64,000 nt of DNA from Molanna angustata (taxonomy: Eukaryota; Arthropoda; Insecta; Trichoptera; Molannidae), in NCBI GenBank assembly GCA_963576475.1, contig OY754974.1:10684904-10748903 (forward strand), read 5' to 3'. The position numbers and the translations under genes are program-made. The notes under the pieces were generated by a model. That model saw only the letters and a program-made list of their open reading frames with translations, had not been told where the DNA came from and searched no databases. Positions 42,801 to 53,295 of this stretch are shown piece by piece; position 1 is the first letter of the stretch; each line of letters opens with the position of its first letter.

Positions 42801-44588
42801 CAAACCCCGCCTCACTTACTACAAATCTACGAAGGAAACCGTGTTTCCCAGATTTTAAGTTCTACGGCCCATATCACATGGAGATATGTACCATCAAAAT
42901 TAAACTGCGCTGACATTTCATCTAGGGGTGCATATCCCTCCGTATTATTGGATCATGAATTGTGGTGGCATCCACCATGGCTAAAGGACTCTTTCGAAAC
43001 TTGGCCGTGCCAAAAGAGAGAGTCTTTAGACTCACACAAACTCCCTGGTCTCCGTGAGACCAAGGTGATTGCTCTATGTGCAGACATGGAGGAGTCTTTT
43101 GTTATTAAATTTAGTTCCTTGCAACGACTGCAACGAACTACAGCTTACTGCATAAGATTTATCAATAATTGTCGTCACAAATTTAAAAAATGTACCGGTC
43201 CTCTTTCTGTAGAGGAGTTAAAATTATCACTCTTCAAACTTATTAAATGGGAACAATTAATTGCGTTTTCTGAACAGATAGACAAGTTGAGGAATGGCCG
43301 TCCCTGCTCCGTGAAACACTTGCAAAAATTATTTCCCTTCCTGGATAGCGAAGGTATGATACGAGTTGGAGGGAGACTGAGACATTCTACTCTTCCATAT
43401 AATTCTAAATTTCCCATTCTTCTCCCTAAATCTTCTCACTTAACTAATCTGATTGTAGACAACTATCATAAGGTACATTGCCATATCGGTCCCAATGCGC
43501 TGAATGCTATTTTACAACAGCAGTTTTGGATTGTTTCTGCTCGGCGTGTAATACGTAGTCGTATTCATAAGTGCGTCACGTGTTTTAAGGTAAACCCCAA
43601 GTCGGTGTGCCCTCAGATGGCAGACCTCCCATCGGACCGTGTTCGAGTCGGTCGGGTCTTCGAACGAGTCGCCACAGATTATGGTGGTCCCTTTACTATG
43701 CGAGCAAATAAAATAAGAAACTCTAAAACCTTTAAGGCCTACTTATGCATATTTGTCTGTCTGGCCACGAAGGCAGTCCATCTAGAAGTTGTGTCGGACC
43801 TCTCAACTGAGGGATTTCTTGCAGCCTTCTCGAGGTTCTCATCCCGTAGAGGACTTCCGACGTTTATTCGATCAGATTGTGGCACAAATTATGTAGGGAG
43901 TAGCAGACATCTCAATGAAGTTGATAAGTACCTCTCAAGTTCAGCAGTGCAGGAGGTATTGTCAAACAAAGCCAGTCAGCGTGGTATCACTTGGCATTTT
44001 AATGCTCCAAGTTACCCAAACAGCGGAGGATTGTTTGAAGCCGGAATCAAGGTGGCTAAAACCTTACTGAAGAGAGTAATTGGAGAGCAGATATTAACTT
44101 TAGAAGAGTTCATGACGGTTTGTGCGGAAGTAGAGGCAGTCATGAATTCAAGACCTTTAACGTCTCTGTCGGAGGACGCCTCAGAGTGGAATGTACTAAA
44201 TCCAGGCCATTTTTTAATAGGTCAACCTCTTGTAGCCGTTCCTGAAAAACGTATGGATGACGTGCACGTTTCTAGACTTACACGTTACCAATTAATTAAG
44301 TCGATTTCCCAATCATTCTGGAACAGGTGGCAGCGAGAGTACCTGCATACTCTCCAGCAGAGATCTAAATGGCTTAAGGCCACGATTCCTCCAAATGTCG
44401 GAGATCTTGTTGTCATACGAGAGGACAACATGCCACCCTTGCAGTGGCGATTGGGTAGAATATCGAAGCTTGTCTCCTCTCAGGACGGAGTCACTCGTGT
44501 GGTTGAATTAAAGACACCTAGTGGCATCTTGATGAGACCAGTTTCGAAGCTATGCCCACTTCCTTGTCAAAATGACAATGATTTGTAA
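39849..44588 (+). CDS. pol: BEL/Pao gag-pol polyprotein (rest of gag, protease, reverse transcriptase, RNase H, integrase)
   Basis: The frame is open for 1,579 codons. Its first ten codons belong to the inserted block; element sequence starts near NNFISIFNTLIHSN. In order: DUF1759 Gag region (residues 11-170), zinc knuckles (CHFCKSQAHAIFAC near 203, CFSCMKNHDIKNC near 237, CKLCQSHKH near 255), aspartic protease LLDSGSMSSF (about 313) and reverse transcriptase (CDIKMMFRQI near 645, YGVTSSPYAS, catalytic FVDDII near 721). Next come the A17/RNase H-type region (HGFCDGSLCGYAAI) and integrase (H2C2 zinc site near 1208-1235, then ATDYGG, RSDCGTNY and GLFEAGIKVAK as the DDE residues). The C-terminal DUF5641 domain (residues 1480-1575) closes it. 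No internal stop or frameshift is present. Translation would need the interruption upstream to be removed. Confidence 0.93.
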   Translation: MVFHSSYVDFNNFISIFNTLIHSNNQLNGIQKMHYLSSCLKDDASRVIKHLSLSEENYDLAYKLINERFNNVRLIADNHLSNLLAVKPVENVSQLRNFLNIVKENSQALISLNINVNEWDFILVHILIRKLYSDLRCRFELTLPKNEMPKFPKLLQFLEDQCLVLDVTSVQFSKGKTLKSTFHSVLPSNNIKCHFCKSQAHAIFACEQFKRQDVKTRRDFVKENRLCFSCMKNHDIKNCKSSGKCKLCQSHKHNTLLHFENKQIVQTVSDQNMLITSAEIHSGTISQTKQVILATARIPIKDSFGNFHLVRCLLDSGSMSSFITESCIQRLSLKRNKIQVPVTSLGGNITQVRGSVFLTMKQRSGELISTTALVLNRLTNNIPSARVPQRVFNAYKNLSLADEYFYEPAQIDVLLGADLYASLLDGSSVHFSEGIPTALGTIFGYVISGPYDDSSHRTLSNNLAIHSFHSETSLDKINENFWHSENLPEVMPCNPEDDQCEEFFMKTLQRIPNGRFMARLPFKKIHPQLGNSYNAALRRFLNLEKRFSQNENLKFEYTNFMNEYLSLGHMTLYKGVTQPGKHYYIPHHAVFKTTNQSKKIRVVFDASAQTSTSISLNDCLYAGPKLHRDIADIILNFRIHPIALICDIKMMFRQILIDPKDQPYQLILWRDSPSDPIRHYALCTVTYGVTSSPYASMRVLRELARIGESQFPMASKVLQSQIFVDDIITTAATLQDAVLLKQKLISLLKMGGFELRKWSSNYNQLLEDVPADHCEVPRSFDVADSSPCIKVLGIQWDSLADVFRYRVNVPGDECTKRAILSTIARIFDPLGWISPITFKAKLIIQKLWLLHTWDDIPPQEIVKEWKNFVADFSVIERFNIPRQAFHEGLTEVSIHGFCDGSLCGYAAIVYLRTVNNEGQVNVSLLAAKSKVAPVRTKMTIPRLELNAALLLTRLINFCVSSFLGRIKIDNVICWSDSTICLSWLQTPPHLLQIYEGNRVSQILSSTAHITWRYVPSKLNCADISSRGAYPSVLLDHELWWHPPWLKDSFETWPCQKRESLDSHKLPGLRETKVIALCADMEESFVIKFSSLQRLQRTTAYCIRFINNCRHKFKKCTGPLSVEELKLSLFKLIKWEQLIAFSEQIDKLRNGRPCSVKHLQKLFPFLDSEGMIRVGGRLRHSTLPYNSKFPILLPKSSHLTNLIVDNYHKVHCHIGPNALNAILQQQFWIVSARRVIRSRIHKCVTCFKVNPKSVCPQMADLPSDRVRVGRVFERVATDYGGPFTMRANKIRNSKTFKAYLCIFVCLATKAVHLEVVSDLSTEGFLAAFSRFSSRRGLPTFIRSDCGTNYVGSSRHLNEVDKYLSSSAVQEVLSNKASQRGITWHFNAPSYPNSGGLFEAGIKVAKTLLKRVIGEQILTLEEFMTVCAEVEAVMNSRPLTSLSEDASEWNVLNPGHFLIGQPLVAVPEKRMDDVHVSRLTRYQLIKSISQSFWNRWQREYLHTLQQRSKWLKATIPPNVGDLVVIREDNMPPLQWRLGRISKLVSSQDGVTRVVELKTPSGILMRPVSKLCPLPCQNDNDL

Positions 44589-44836
44589 AGTTTAAGTTTT
44601 CCTTTATTTTGTATTAGTTAGGTATACTTTTTTTTACCTTTTTTGTTTATCTTATTTTTTGCTTATCTTATTTTTTTTGCTTGAATGAAGGTCGTACCTT
44701 CACATGACCATTAAGTTTGGGGATTTGTTTGCTATATGTCTCCAAATTTATGTATTTTTTTATATTTCGTTATGTGTTTGTCATATAGTTTTAGAAGAGC
44801 CGTGGTATACATACCAGGCCTCTTCGGAGGGGAGGA

Positions 44837-45200
44837 TGTTCGGTAAATGTGGCAACACTTCCAACCTTTTCCGATCCCTGAAATATTGTTACCTACATAG
44901 GAACAAAAACAATCGTCAATACTCTCTCGTCGTGTGTGAACGCATTGCACTGTGACAGAAAGTTATATAGTCGACTCAAGAGAAAATATACATATTTTCT
45001 ACCTTTTCGCATCAATCATCGAAACTACGCGCCGTGCGCTATTTTGAATTCCTGAACCGTGTTCAGAGGAAGTTTTAAAGTGTAAATCAGTGTTGTGTCA
45101 TAGAGGTTGGTGTAGTGCCCTCCGTGAAGACACTACACAAGACGAAGGAAGAAGGCTGCCAAGGTAGGTGCAATATTTTCCCTTCTCTCTATACGCAACA
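44837..45200 (+). repeat. BEL/Pao 3' LTR
   Basis: It is the partner of the 5' LTR, preceded by a polypurine tract and followed by the AAATC target duplication. Confidence 0.95.
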
Positions 45201-45205
45201 AAATC

Positions 45206-45877
45206 AATACATATTAATTACGATAAAAATATAAAGTAGGTAACTTTCGAATATTTGACAGCTGAAAGAATGGTGGAACAACGCGAGGAAAGCAAATCTG
45301 ACCCACAATGCAAAAGGGACCATTTGTTCAACGTGAATTGCTCACTCTCCCTGTGTCGGATTTTATTACTTCGTGCCATTTGAGGTCTAATTACGATAGG
45401 GACGCATATATCAGAATGTTGGTATTTTTGTCATCTTCAGGGTAAATTCACATACCTATATCAATTTTGGCGACTCGGCGAGTAAAGCATAAAAGCATTA
45501 TTTAATTCTTATTATATAACATTTAAACTAACTTTCTTTTGAAAATAATAAAAAAAACATATCAGCTTGTGAGGCTTTGTGTTTTTATACTGTTTCAAAT
45601 GTAATATTATAAAAATGTAATATTGTAAGTTTTTTACTCTACTGTAAAATTGCCGATATCCACATAGAAAGATTTCAAACGAATGTAAGAACAGGCAGCC
45701 TTGGGCAGACTGACATGAATATAGTCGTGCACAAACATTCGCAAATCCAGAACGACAATCTTACCAGGTCTACTTTATTTATATGCAGATTATCAACTAG
45801 TACCATGCTGAGATTGTATTGCAAAAGTTTCATCATGATGTACCTGTATATGTGTGTGTGTGTTCAGTACTATGTGC
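45206..45877. other. AT-rich stretch between BEL and the next LINE
   Basis: No repeat or frame recognised. A short (TG)n run lies at 45851-45862. Confidence 0.45.
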
Positions 45878-46539
45878 TTTGAGCTATTTATTTATTTTTT
45901 ATTTTTTTTTTATTTTAACAATTATACATTAATGATAAAAAGAATTATAAACAGTATCTTAAAATTAAATTATTTAATATCTATTCATCCCTCAGTTGAG
46001 ATCAAATCTCGTGTTCGAGGGAGGAGCACAGTCATTTTATCGGTTCATTTATTTCAATAACATATAATATTACTAAAAATAACACGCATATATTTAAATT
46101 AATATTACGCGAACTGGTGAACAGTTTACGGATGAACCCTCACCAATGGAGCATACTCTAGTATACGCAAGCGCATACTGAGAACCGCGAACTGCATTTG
46201 CCGTTCACAGGGCCCCACTAGCAGGCATTCACCGTTCACCGTCCACCGTCACGAAACAAAAACCACTAACCGCAAAAACTGGAATACAATAAAAATACAT
46301 TAATTACATCATGAACAAATTCAAATAAATTACTCTTCAAAAACAAAATCAATATTTCTTATATAATAACAGACAACATCAAAAAATCATATATACACAT
46401 AACATATCATCAAAAAAAAAAAGTACACACAACTCAACACCAAAAAAAAATAAAAAAATTTACACTCACAATTTGGCGTAATTTGGAAATATAAAAAAAT
46501 TAAAATAAAATAAAAAAAAAACAACAAAACAAAAATCCA

Positions 46540-49482
46540 TCACTGGATGTAATTATAATTGTTAATATGTTTTATAATAGAATTTTTAAATTGTATATAT
46601 TCCTTCATTTTCCTCAATTCATCTGGAAGGTCATTAAAATGTTTTATTCCCAGGTATGTAAAGTGGTGCTGGGCTGCAGATGTATTGACGCGAGGGATAG
46701 CAATATTATTTTTCGATCTGGTTCTATTGTTGTTTTCATGTATTTCACTATAATATTTTTTAAATGTTGTTAAAAGAGTATATTTTTTATATAAATTATT
46801 TAGCTTTAGTACACGAAATTGTTTGAATACTTCATTGGAGGGAAAGTCTATTGGTTTCTTTAAGATTATTTTTATGATCAGTTTCTGAGTGATTTCAATC
46901 GGTTTTAAATTAGTTTTATACGTTCCACCCCATCCAAGGATTCCATATTGTAGAATAGATTGTACAAAGGCAAAGTATAATATTTTTAAATTTTGGATTG
47001 TCAGTATATTACGCAGTTGTAGAAATATGTAAATTAACTTTCTCATTCTATTTTTTGTTAACTCTATGAAGTGTTTCCATTTTAAATTTTTATCAATGGT
47101 TATTCCAAGGTATTTTACTTCGTCCTTTTTAGCTATTTTATTTTGAGTTACGTTTTCTTGTATTATATTTATGTTGATATTATTCGTTATTTCATTGACG
47201 TTTAAACAAAAGGGAACGAAAACTGTTTTTTCTGAGTTTAATGAAAGTAAATTATCATCGAACCATATTTTGAGTTTATTAATACCTTTATTGGCTAAGT
47301 ATGTTACATTTTTCCACGAATTTTCTTTAAAAATGAGTACAGTGTCGTCGGCATATGAAATTATTTTTCCGTTCAGATCAATATTAAATATTTCATTTAC
47401 GTAGATTATAAATAGTATTGGGCCTATAACTGTACCTTGTGGGATTCCGAAATTACTTGTTAGGGGTTCACTTATATGATTGTTTACTTTAGTGTATTGT
47501 TCTCTGTTATTGAGATAGCTATAGAACCAAGTTTTAACTGTCTTTTGCAATCCAATGTCATTTATTTTATTAATTAATTTAGTATGAGATACACTATCAA
47601 ATGCTTTTCTTAGGTCTACAAAAATACCTATACATTTTTTTCTATTGTCTAGAGCGTCGATTATTTCGGATGTTAATTCAGCAATGGCGTCCTGTGTTCC
47701 CATATTTTCCCGGAATCCGTATTGTTGATTGTTTATGATATTTTTTTCATTTAGAAATTTTAATAATTGTTTTTTCACAATTTTTTCAAAAATTTTTGCT
47801 ATATTCGATACAAGGGTAATTGGCCTATAGTTGCTAACAATATCTTGACTTCCGCTTTTGTAAATTGGTGTGATTATACCTTTTTTATATACTGTCGGAA
47901 ATGTTCCTAGTGCAAGACTTAAATTAATGATAAATGTTAATGGTTTACAAATGTGTTGGCTCACGTTCTTTAATAGTTCTGCAGTTATTCCGTCATGTCC
48001 AGGCGCTGATCCACCTTTAAGACTTTTAATTATTTCTAATACTTCATTCTCATTAGTTTCTTTAAATTCAGAGAAATTGTTAGGGTTGTTTAGATCATTG
48101 TTAATTTGGTCGTTTGTGTAGTTTTTATTTATATTTTTGGCCAAGTTTTCTCCAACGGATACAAAATATTCATTGAATATTTTTGCGCATTGCTTTGGAT
48201 TTTCATTTACCTGTATGATATTATTTCCATCATTTATTTGTTTAATGTCTATTTTCTTTTTGGTTTTATTAGTTATTTCATTTATTATATTCCATGTTTT
48301 TTTACTGTCGTGGCAGTTTTTTAAGAGTTTTAATTCATAATATTTGTCTTTGGTTTTCTTTATTAAATGAGTAAGTAGATTTCTGTATCTTTTATAATAT
48401 CTCTTTATATTTTCACTGTCCGGGTATTTTTTGGTAAGTTTAAAAGTTTTTTCTCTCTTTCGTATACTTACTATTAGTCCATAAGTAATCCATGGTTTAA
48501 TTTTTTTGTGTTTTGATTTAATATTATATTTATGAATTACTTCTGTTGACTTTTTTAAATGGCTTAGGAGTGTCTCTTCAAAATTTTGTGCACAACTATT
48601 CACGTCATGAACTTGAAACACTGATGACCATGTTTCATCTTTCAGAGACATTTTCAACTTCTCATAATTCACTTTAGCCGTTCTAACATTCATAACACTT
48701 TCACTATTAGATTTATCATTCCTTTGACTATACAAATATATGCAGAGATGGTGGTCTGTTATATTATTTTTCCATACAATAGTTTTTATGTTTTCAATGT
48801 CTCTTTTATTTGTCCATATATGATCCAAGCACGATGGATTTTGCCCCACCATTTCTCTCGTTGGTGAATTGATGCATGACTTGAAATTGTAGAATGTCAT
48901 AGTATTAAGATATTCATCCTTTTCGGATTTGTTTATGTGTTTTAGTATATTTATGTTAATATCACCTAGAATTATACATTTTTTGTTCTTTGTTTGGAGA
49001 AGAATATTATTCTTAATTTCATTAATAAAAGTGTACACATTTGAAAGATGTGTTCGATAAATAGCATATATGTGGTATTTAATATTGTTAGTAGTAATTA
49101 TTATTTCTAGGCAGTTGGCTAATGATAGTTGTATTTCCGATGCTATGACATTAGTATGTATTGATTTAATAAATGCAACAATACCACTACTTTTGTTAAT
49201 GTATTTTGTTGTTTTAAAACACGTATAGTTCGGAATATGAAAATTTGAATAGTCAGTAAGATGCGCTTCTGTTAACACTATACAGTCCGGTTCATATTTT
49301 ATTGAATTTAGATACACTAAAAATTCGTCAAAATTTTTCTGGATGCTTCTTATATTAAGATTTATAATAGAAAATGCGTGATTAAGATCAGAGAGGATAA
49401 TCTCACATTCTTTGGATGTTTCGCATATAAATTCTGATATATTAGAATTTTCGTCGATTATATCTTGTAGTGTATCATCCAT
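46540..49482 (-). CDS. LINE ORF2: endonuclease-reverse transcriptase
   Basis: The likely start is the ATG at 49482 (MDDTLQDII), eight bases after the ORF1 stop; an in-frame ATG at 49515 overlaps ORF1. Counting from 49515 the protein has 991 residues. The endonuclease spans about 45-280 (INLNIRSIQKNFDEFLVYL, CIVLTEAHL, IILGDININIL, DHHLCIYL). Reverse transcriptase spans about 490-770 (GGSAPGHDGITAE, SNYRPITLVSNIAKIFEKIV, FVDLRKAFDSVSH, GIPQGTVIGPILF, catalytic SYADDTVLIF near 720). There is no RNase H domain. The frame is intact, very AT-rich and rich in Asn and Lys. The lineage is a CR1/L2- or Jockey-like one that I cannot place further. Confidence 0.88.
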   Translation of the reverse strand: MDDTLQDIIDENSNISEFICETSKECEIILSDLNHAFSIINLNIRSIQKNFDEFLVYLNSIKYEPDCIVLTEAHLTDYSNFHIPNYTCFKTTKYINKSSGIVAFIKSIHTNVIASEIQLSLANCLEIIITTNNIKYHIYAIYRTHLSNVYTFINEIKNNILLQTKNKKCIILGDININILKHINKSEKDEYLNTMTFYNFKSCINSPTREMVGQNPSCLDHIWTNKRDIENIKTIVWKNNITDHHLCIYLYSQRNDKSNSESVMNVRTAKVNYEKLKMSLKDETWSSVFQVHDVNSCAQNFEETLLSHLKKSTEVIHKYNIKSKHKKIKPWITYGLIVSIRKREKTFKLTKKYPDSENIKRYYKRYRNLLTHLIKKTKDKYYELKLLKNCHDSKKTWNIINEITNKTKKKIDIKQINDGNNIIQVNENPKQCAKIFNEYFVSVGENLAKNINKNYTNDQINNDLNNPNNFSEFKETNENEVLEIIKSLKGGSAPGHDGITAELLKNVSQHICKPLTFIINLSLALGTFPTVYKKGIITPIYKSGSQDIVSNYRPITLVSNIAKIFEKIVKKQLLKFLNEKNIINNQQYGFRENMGTQDAIAELTSEIIDALDNRKKCIGIFVDLRKAFDSVSHTKLINKINDIGLQKTVKTWFYSYLNNREQYTKVNNHISEPLTSNFGIPQGTVIGPILFIIYVNEIFNIDLNGKIISYADDTVLIFKENSWKNVTYLANKGINKLKIWFDDNLLSLNSEKTVFVPFCLNVNEITNNININIIQENVTQNKIAKKDEVKYLGITIDKNLKWKHFIELTKNRMRKLIYIFLQLRNILTIQNLKILYFAFVQSILQYGILGWGGTYKTNLKPIEITQKLIIKIILKKPIDFPSNEVFKQFRVLKLNNLYKKYTLLTTFKKYYSEIHENNNRTRSKNNIAIPRVNTSAAQHHFTYLGIKHFNDLPDELRKMKEYIQFKNSIIKHINNYNYIQ

Positions 49483-49489
49483 TTTTATT

Positions 49490-49915
49490 TTAATAGTCAA
49501 TCCTTTTCTGTGCAATCAATGTTTTTTTAATTTTTTGCGGACATATTTTATCAGTTGCTGAATGTTCTGTAGAGGTTACATTAGTTTCGCTATTTTTGTT
49601 TGCTAATATACAATTATAGCGTTTTTTTTCTTTCGACACACAGTTTTCTGTTTTATGCTGTTCACTACAATGCGCACATATTGGTGGCGTACTGATTTTT
49701 AAACACCATTTTGCTGAGTGCCCAAAATTAAGACAGTGGTAGCACTGTACTAAGGGGTTACAATCTTCTACTTTGATTCTTTGATATCCGATGAATATTT
49801 TATCATTCTCGATCATAGCTCTTCTTATTTCTCTGCTTGTTTCCAAAATAATATTTTTGCTACTATTGTTCTTATTTTTAATAATTTTCTTGATTTGCAT
49901 TTGATTTTCGTTCTT
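49490..49915 (-). pseudogene. LINE ORF1, C-terminal part with zinc knuckle
   Basis: The open frame continues to the truncation point, so the true start is lost. It ends with a clear CCHC knuckle (CYHCLNFGHSAKWC) followed by a second Cys/His group (CAHCSEQHKTENC). Such nucleic-acid-binding ORF1 proteins coat the LINE RNA. The preceding ILETSREIRRAMIENDKIFI is the RRM-like tail usual before these knuckles. It overlaps or nearly abuts ORF2. Confidence 0.75.
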
Positions 49916-50187
49916 TTTGAGCAGTGGCGCTAGTTCTATATTTTGGGCAAATATGTCAGGCTATGTAAGGCGTGTTTATTCTATTTTATCAATTATTGAT
50001 TTGCAAATTTGAAAATGTATATCTAATACTCGCTTAGACCTTATTAGATGTTGAAGGATATCTGATCAGTGCTTCTCTATTTTTTTCACTGTAAAACATT
50101 TTAAATTGACCTCAAGCTAAGACAAACGTAAAATTATATATTTTTATTTTCAAATTGGTAAAAAGGCACATCACTTTTATAAAATGG

Positions 50188-50344
50188 TCGAATATTTTTA
50201 TTATTGCATATGCGCAAACATTGGATTTTTTTCCCTGTCGGGAGTTAAAGATTTTTTTTTGACAGATCTGTTAAAAAAATATCTTTGACTCCCGACAGGG
50301 AAAAAATCCAATGTTTGCGTATATGTAATAATATAAATATTCGA
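50188..50344. repeat. 157-bp palindrome related to the foldback element
   Basis: The sequence is an almost perfect inverted repeat centred on AGATCT (50264-50269), with arms of about 75 bp starting TCGAATATTTTTATTATTGC or a close variant. The same arm forms the outer left segment of the foldback element at 32.86 kb. Confidence 0.8.
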
Positions 50345-50639
50345 TTACTTACACATTGGTACGAGTAGGTAAATAAGACAAAAATGACCTTACAAGTCTG
50401 GCGCAATTCAGGGGTGACTACTATGCGAAAAATGCATTGTCACCTCAGGTATAAGAATTGTTGCTTCATTATTTACAAAAAAACCAATTCTCTCAATAGA
50501 TGGCGTTACAACAAAAATAAATAAAAAAAAGAATGTTTTTCATAATTTCACACATAGATGGCTGTAGTAAAAAATCCTTATTTTCAAGCGAAAAGAATTT
50601 CAGTATTGCAATATATAGACTTTCAAAAATTGAATTGAT

Positions 50640-50815
50640 AGGGATCTCATTAAAAAGGCATAATTGGTGAACGTTGCGCAAGCGTACAGAGTGATCACGT
50701 AAACCAGCCGATGACAGGTCGTAAGCCCTGGAGGTGCCTTGATTTCCCGGTTCTCCTACAGTAAATATTCCAACTTCGTCTCTATTGAGATAATTAAAAA
50801 TCTGTTAAACAATTC
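50640..50815 (-). mobile_element. foldback element, single-arm fragment
   Basis: It contains the inner arm (GCATAATTGGTGAACGTTGC onward) and then the CTACAGTAAATATTCCAACT region leading to the outer arm, which is missing in the 32.9-kb copy. It shows what the complete right half looked like. Confidence 0.65.
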
Positions 50816-52981
50816 ATAAAATGGCATTGAAGAATTATCAAGTTTTCAGAATAAAATATTAAATCAAAAATTATTTAACAAACTCATTTCATGACATGAC
50901 AATGCTGAAAAATTCCATACAATATTTGAATACCTTGAGGCATGACTTGGTCGTGAGCATAACAACACCTTTGGCCACAACCCACTAGTTAACTCGTATT
51001 ATAGAATTTAGTTGTTCTAGACGATTAGTGTTTCATAATATATCTATCGGAATATTATTGAAAAAAAATCAGCCATCTAGTGGTGATCTGCAAATACATA
51101 TGTTTATAATGAACAGCATAGGAAAATAAACAGGGAATTGAGGCACGCAAAAGGAATTTTATTTAATTTCTTTTATATATTTTTTTTATTTTTTAATATG
51201 CCTATCTACAACATGTGACGGTGTAATATTATTCCTTGATTTTAATATTTCAAAGTCTAGCTGTTTGTAGTCGAAAAGTGGAAAATAAAAAAATAACCTT
51301 AAAAATTGTGAATTCATAACTCCCAACTATCCACATAATCCCCTAGGGTTAAAAAATCTCGTCGAATTGATAACTTCTTCGTTTTCGATTCGAAGTCGAT
51401 TAATAAATTTAGATATAAATAATAACCAAATTTCAATTAATTTGCACTCAAGAATAAATATGATCGTACAATATTTCCTTTTTAACAAAAAGTTTAAAGA
51501 GATCTTAGAAACATTCCTTTTATTTCTGTCTACAAAAAGCAATCCTACTAAAAGCAAAGTATTCTAACTGCCCTGTGAATAAATTGAGTAGCCAATCAGG
51601 TTATATAGGCAGGTATGTATATTACGAAAGAAATATTTCTGCCAAATCAAAAATATTTCGTTTTCGATTCTTTCGTATCCAAATATATTTCATAAACATT
51701 TATTTACAAATATTTTCGGCGACTGAATTTGTCTATTGAGCAAATTCACTGCCGTGAAAGTCTTATCCACAACGCGTTTGTATGCAAAAAAAAACTATAT
51801 TGTGACAACAACGAACAAATAATTAATGCAATGAAAACTCACAAAATACAAAAATCTAACAAACGACAGTCAGGTTCAACTGCTTCAAGCTGTCGTAGAA
51901 CTGCGGTCTGCAGTTCCAACACAAAATTCTCGTTTATAATACACGGACCACTAGCAGCGGTCGGGGAACTGGGGTAAATTACCACAAATGGAGTAAAAAT
52001 GTTTTTTTTTTGGATAATAAGGATTTTTCTAGTTTACTATTTCATAAACGTGTTAGTATTTTAACAAAATCAATTCAGGTGTGTGCATCAAACATGAAGC
52101 AACATCATTTCTCCAAAAACTGAAAGGGGCACCTGTAAATCTTAACTTTTGTTTGATGCAATTTGAGAATTTTATTTTGTTTGTCTATTACATACTTACT
52201 ATTTTCATGTACCTTTTTTTTATTTTCCGTGTAAACTAATCCAAGAAATAATGTTTATTAAAAATATACATTGATTGTCTTCTTTTCAAAATGGGGGAAC
52301 GGGTAATATCGACTTACGCAAAAATATTTCGGGGTAATGGTTAAAAAAAGTTTCCCGACTGCTGACCTAAAGCAATCGTTTTGCAGTTGAACTGACTACT
52401 CCAAGTCGTTGAACCGACTGTAAAATGCAGTATCAAATGCAGTATATAACTCCAAACATTCCGTGCATCTCGGGTCTTAATCGTATGAGAAGTGATTTGC
52501 CTCAATGTTGGACGGTTTTGGAAAGATCAAAGAGTTTCGGCAATTGAAAAACCTGTATTTGAAACATAATCTCTCCATTGAATCATTGCGTGACCTGTAA
52601 ATATTCTACTGTCCAGGCGTGCTATAGAAAGTAAAATATTGCCAATGCTCCAGGAGCCTTGACAATGTATTCAAAATATTAAATAATGCGCTGTAAACAA
52701 TTGGCCAAAGACCATTAAATATCCAGTTCATTATATTTGAACTCATTGGTTCTCGAAATAGTGGCCAGTTGTACTTATCGTCTTAAATTCCGTCTGTCCT
52801 TAGCGAAAACCCTCTTCACCTCATCTTTTCCTCTCAGCCGGAATTTTCTTACTCTTCTCCTTACCTCTGGGTGTTCGGTGATTACTTTTTTGGAGACACG
52901 TGTGTAGGGCATTCTTAATGATCTCTAATGTCCAGTCCATCTCATTCTCAGTGGCTTTGTGTGTGTTCAGATACTAAATAT
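50816..52981. other. long stretch without a recognised gene
   Basis: No protein motif is convincing. A short hairpin GAACTGC-GGTCT-GCAGTTC lies at about 51900-51918. A minus-strand basic frame near 52750-52950 might be a decayed LINE, but I cannot support it. Confidence 0.4.
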
Positions 52982-53164
52982 ATGGGTCGATGGCAGAGCG
53001 GTTAGCGCGCTGTGCTAGTAATCCAGTGATCGCGAGTTCGAATCCTGCCTCGACCGATTTCGTTCACCTATAGCACAAGCTTTTATTTTCTTATTTTAGG
53101 GAACGTAGGAAGATGTATATGTACTTGTTTAATAAGGACATATTCATTTTTTTATTAAAAAAAA
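52982..53164 (+). mobile_element. tRNA-derived SINE, full-length copy
   Basis: It has an A-box GATGGCAGAGCGGTTAGCG and a B-box GAGTTCGAATCC. The body runs to GACATATTCA, with a T7 plus A-rich tail. It is the best preserved of the family and differs from the 18.45-kb copy at a handful of positions. Confidence 0.85.
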
Positions 53165-53295
53165 TACTTCTTCTTCTTCTTCCTCAGCCGTTTTCAATCC
53201 ATCGTTGGACATTGGCCTCCCCCTTGCTCCTCCACATGTCTCTATTCCGAGCACACTGCATCAAATTTACTCCCACAGTCTTTCTGATGTCATAA
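53165..53295 (-). pseudogene. LINE 3' end with (GAA)n tail
   Basis: The minus strand gives CCAATGTCCAACGATGGATT, typical of lepidopteran RTE-like 3' ends, and a GAAGAAGAAGAAG tail. Confidence 0.5.

Larger units (their letters stand above)
37886..45200 (+). mobile_element. BEL/Pao LTR retrotransposon, nearly complete
   Basis: The element has two 364-bp LTRs, a tRNA-Tyr primer-binding site, a gag-pol reading frame with all BEL/Pao domains and a polypurine tract (GGAGGGGAGGA, about 44826-44836). It is flanked by 5-bp direct repeats AAATC (37881-37885 and 45201-45205), the length usual for BEL/Pao. By eye I find no difference between the LTRs, so the insertion is recent. The only visible defect is a 698-bp interruption in gag. 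Confidence 0.92.
45885..49915 (-). mobile_element. 5'-truncated two-ORF LINE
   Basis: On the minus strand the element holds the end of ORF1, a complete ORF2, a 3' untranslated region of about 650 bp and an A-rich end (45885-45915). TTTGAGC occurs at both borders (45878-45884 and 49916-49922) and is a plausible target duplication. The 5' truncation falls inside ORF1. The 3' region includes tandem CACCGTTCACCGTC-like repeats at about 46220-46250. Confidence 0.75.

Noticed and set aside
51729..51977. 82-codon frame as a host gene
   Set aside because: No motif, no splice-site support and composition like the surroundings.
52982..53060. tRNA gene
   Set aside because: A and B boxes are present, but the acceptor stem does not pair and the same head is attached to a shared body in several copies, so it is a SINE.
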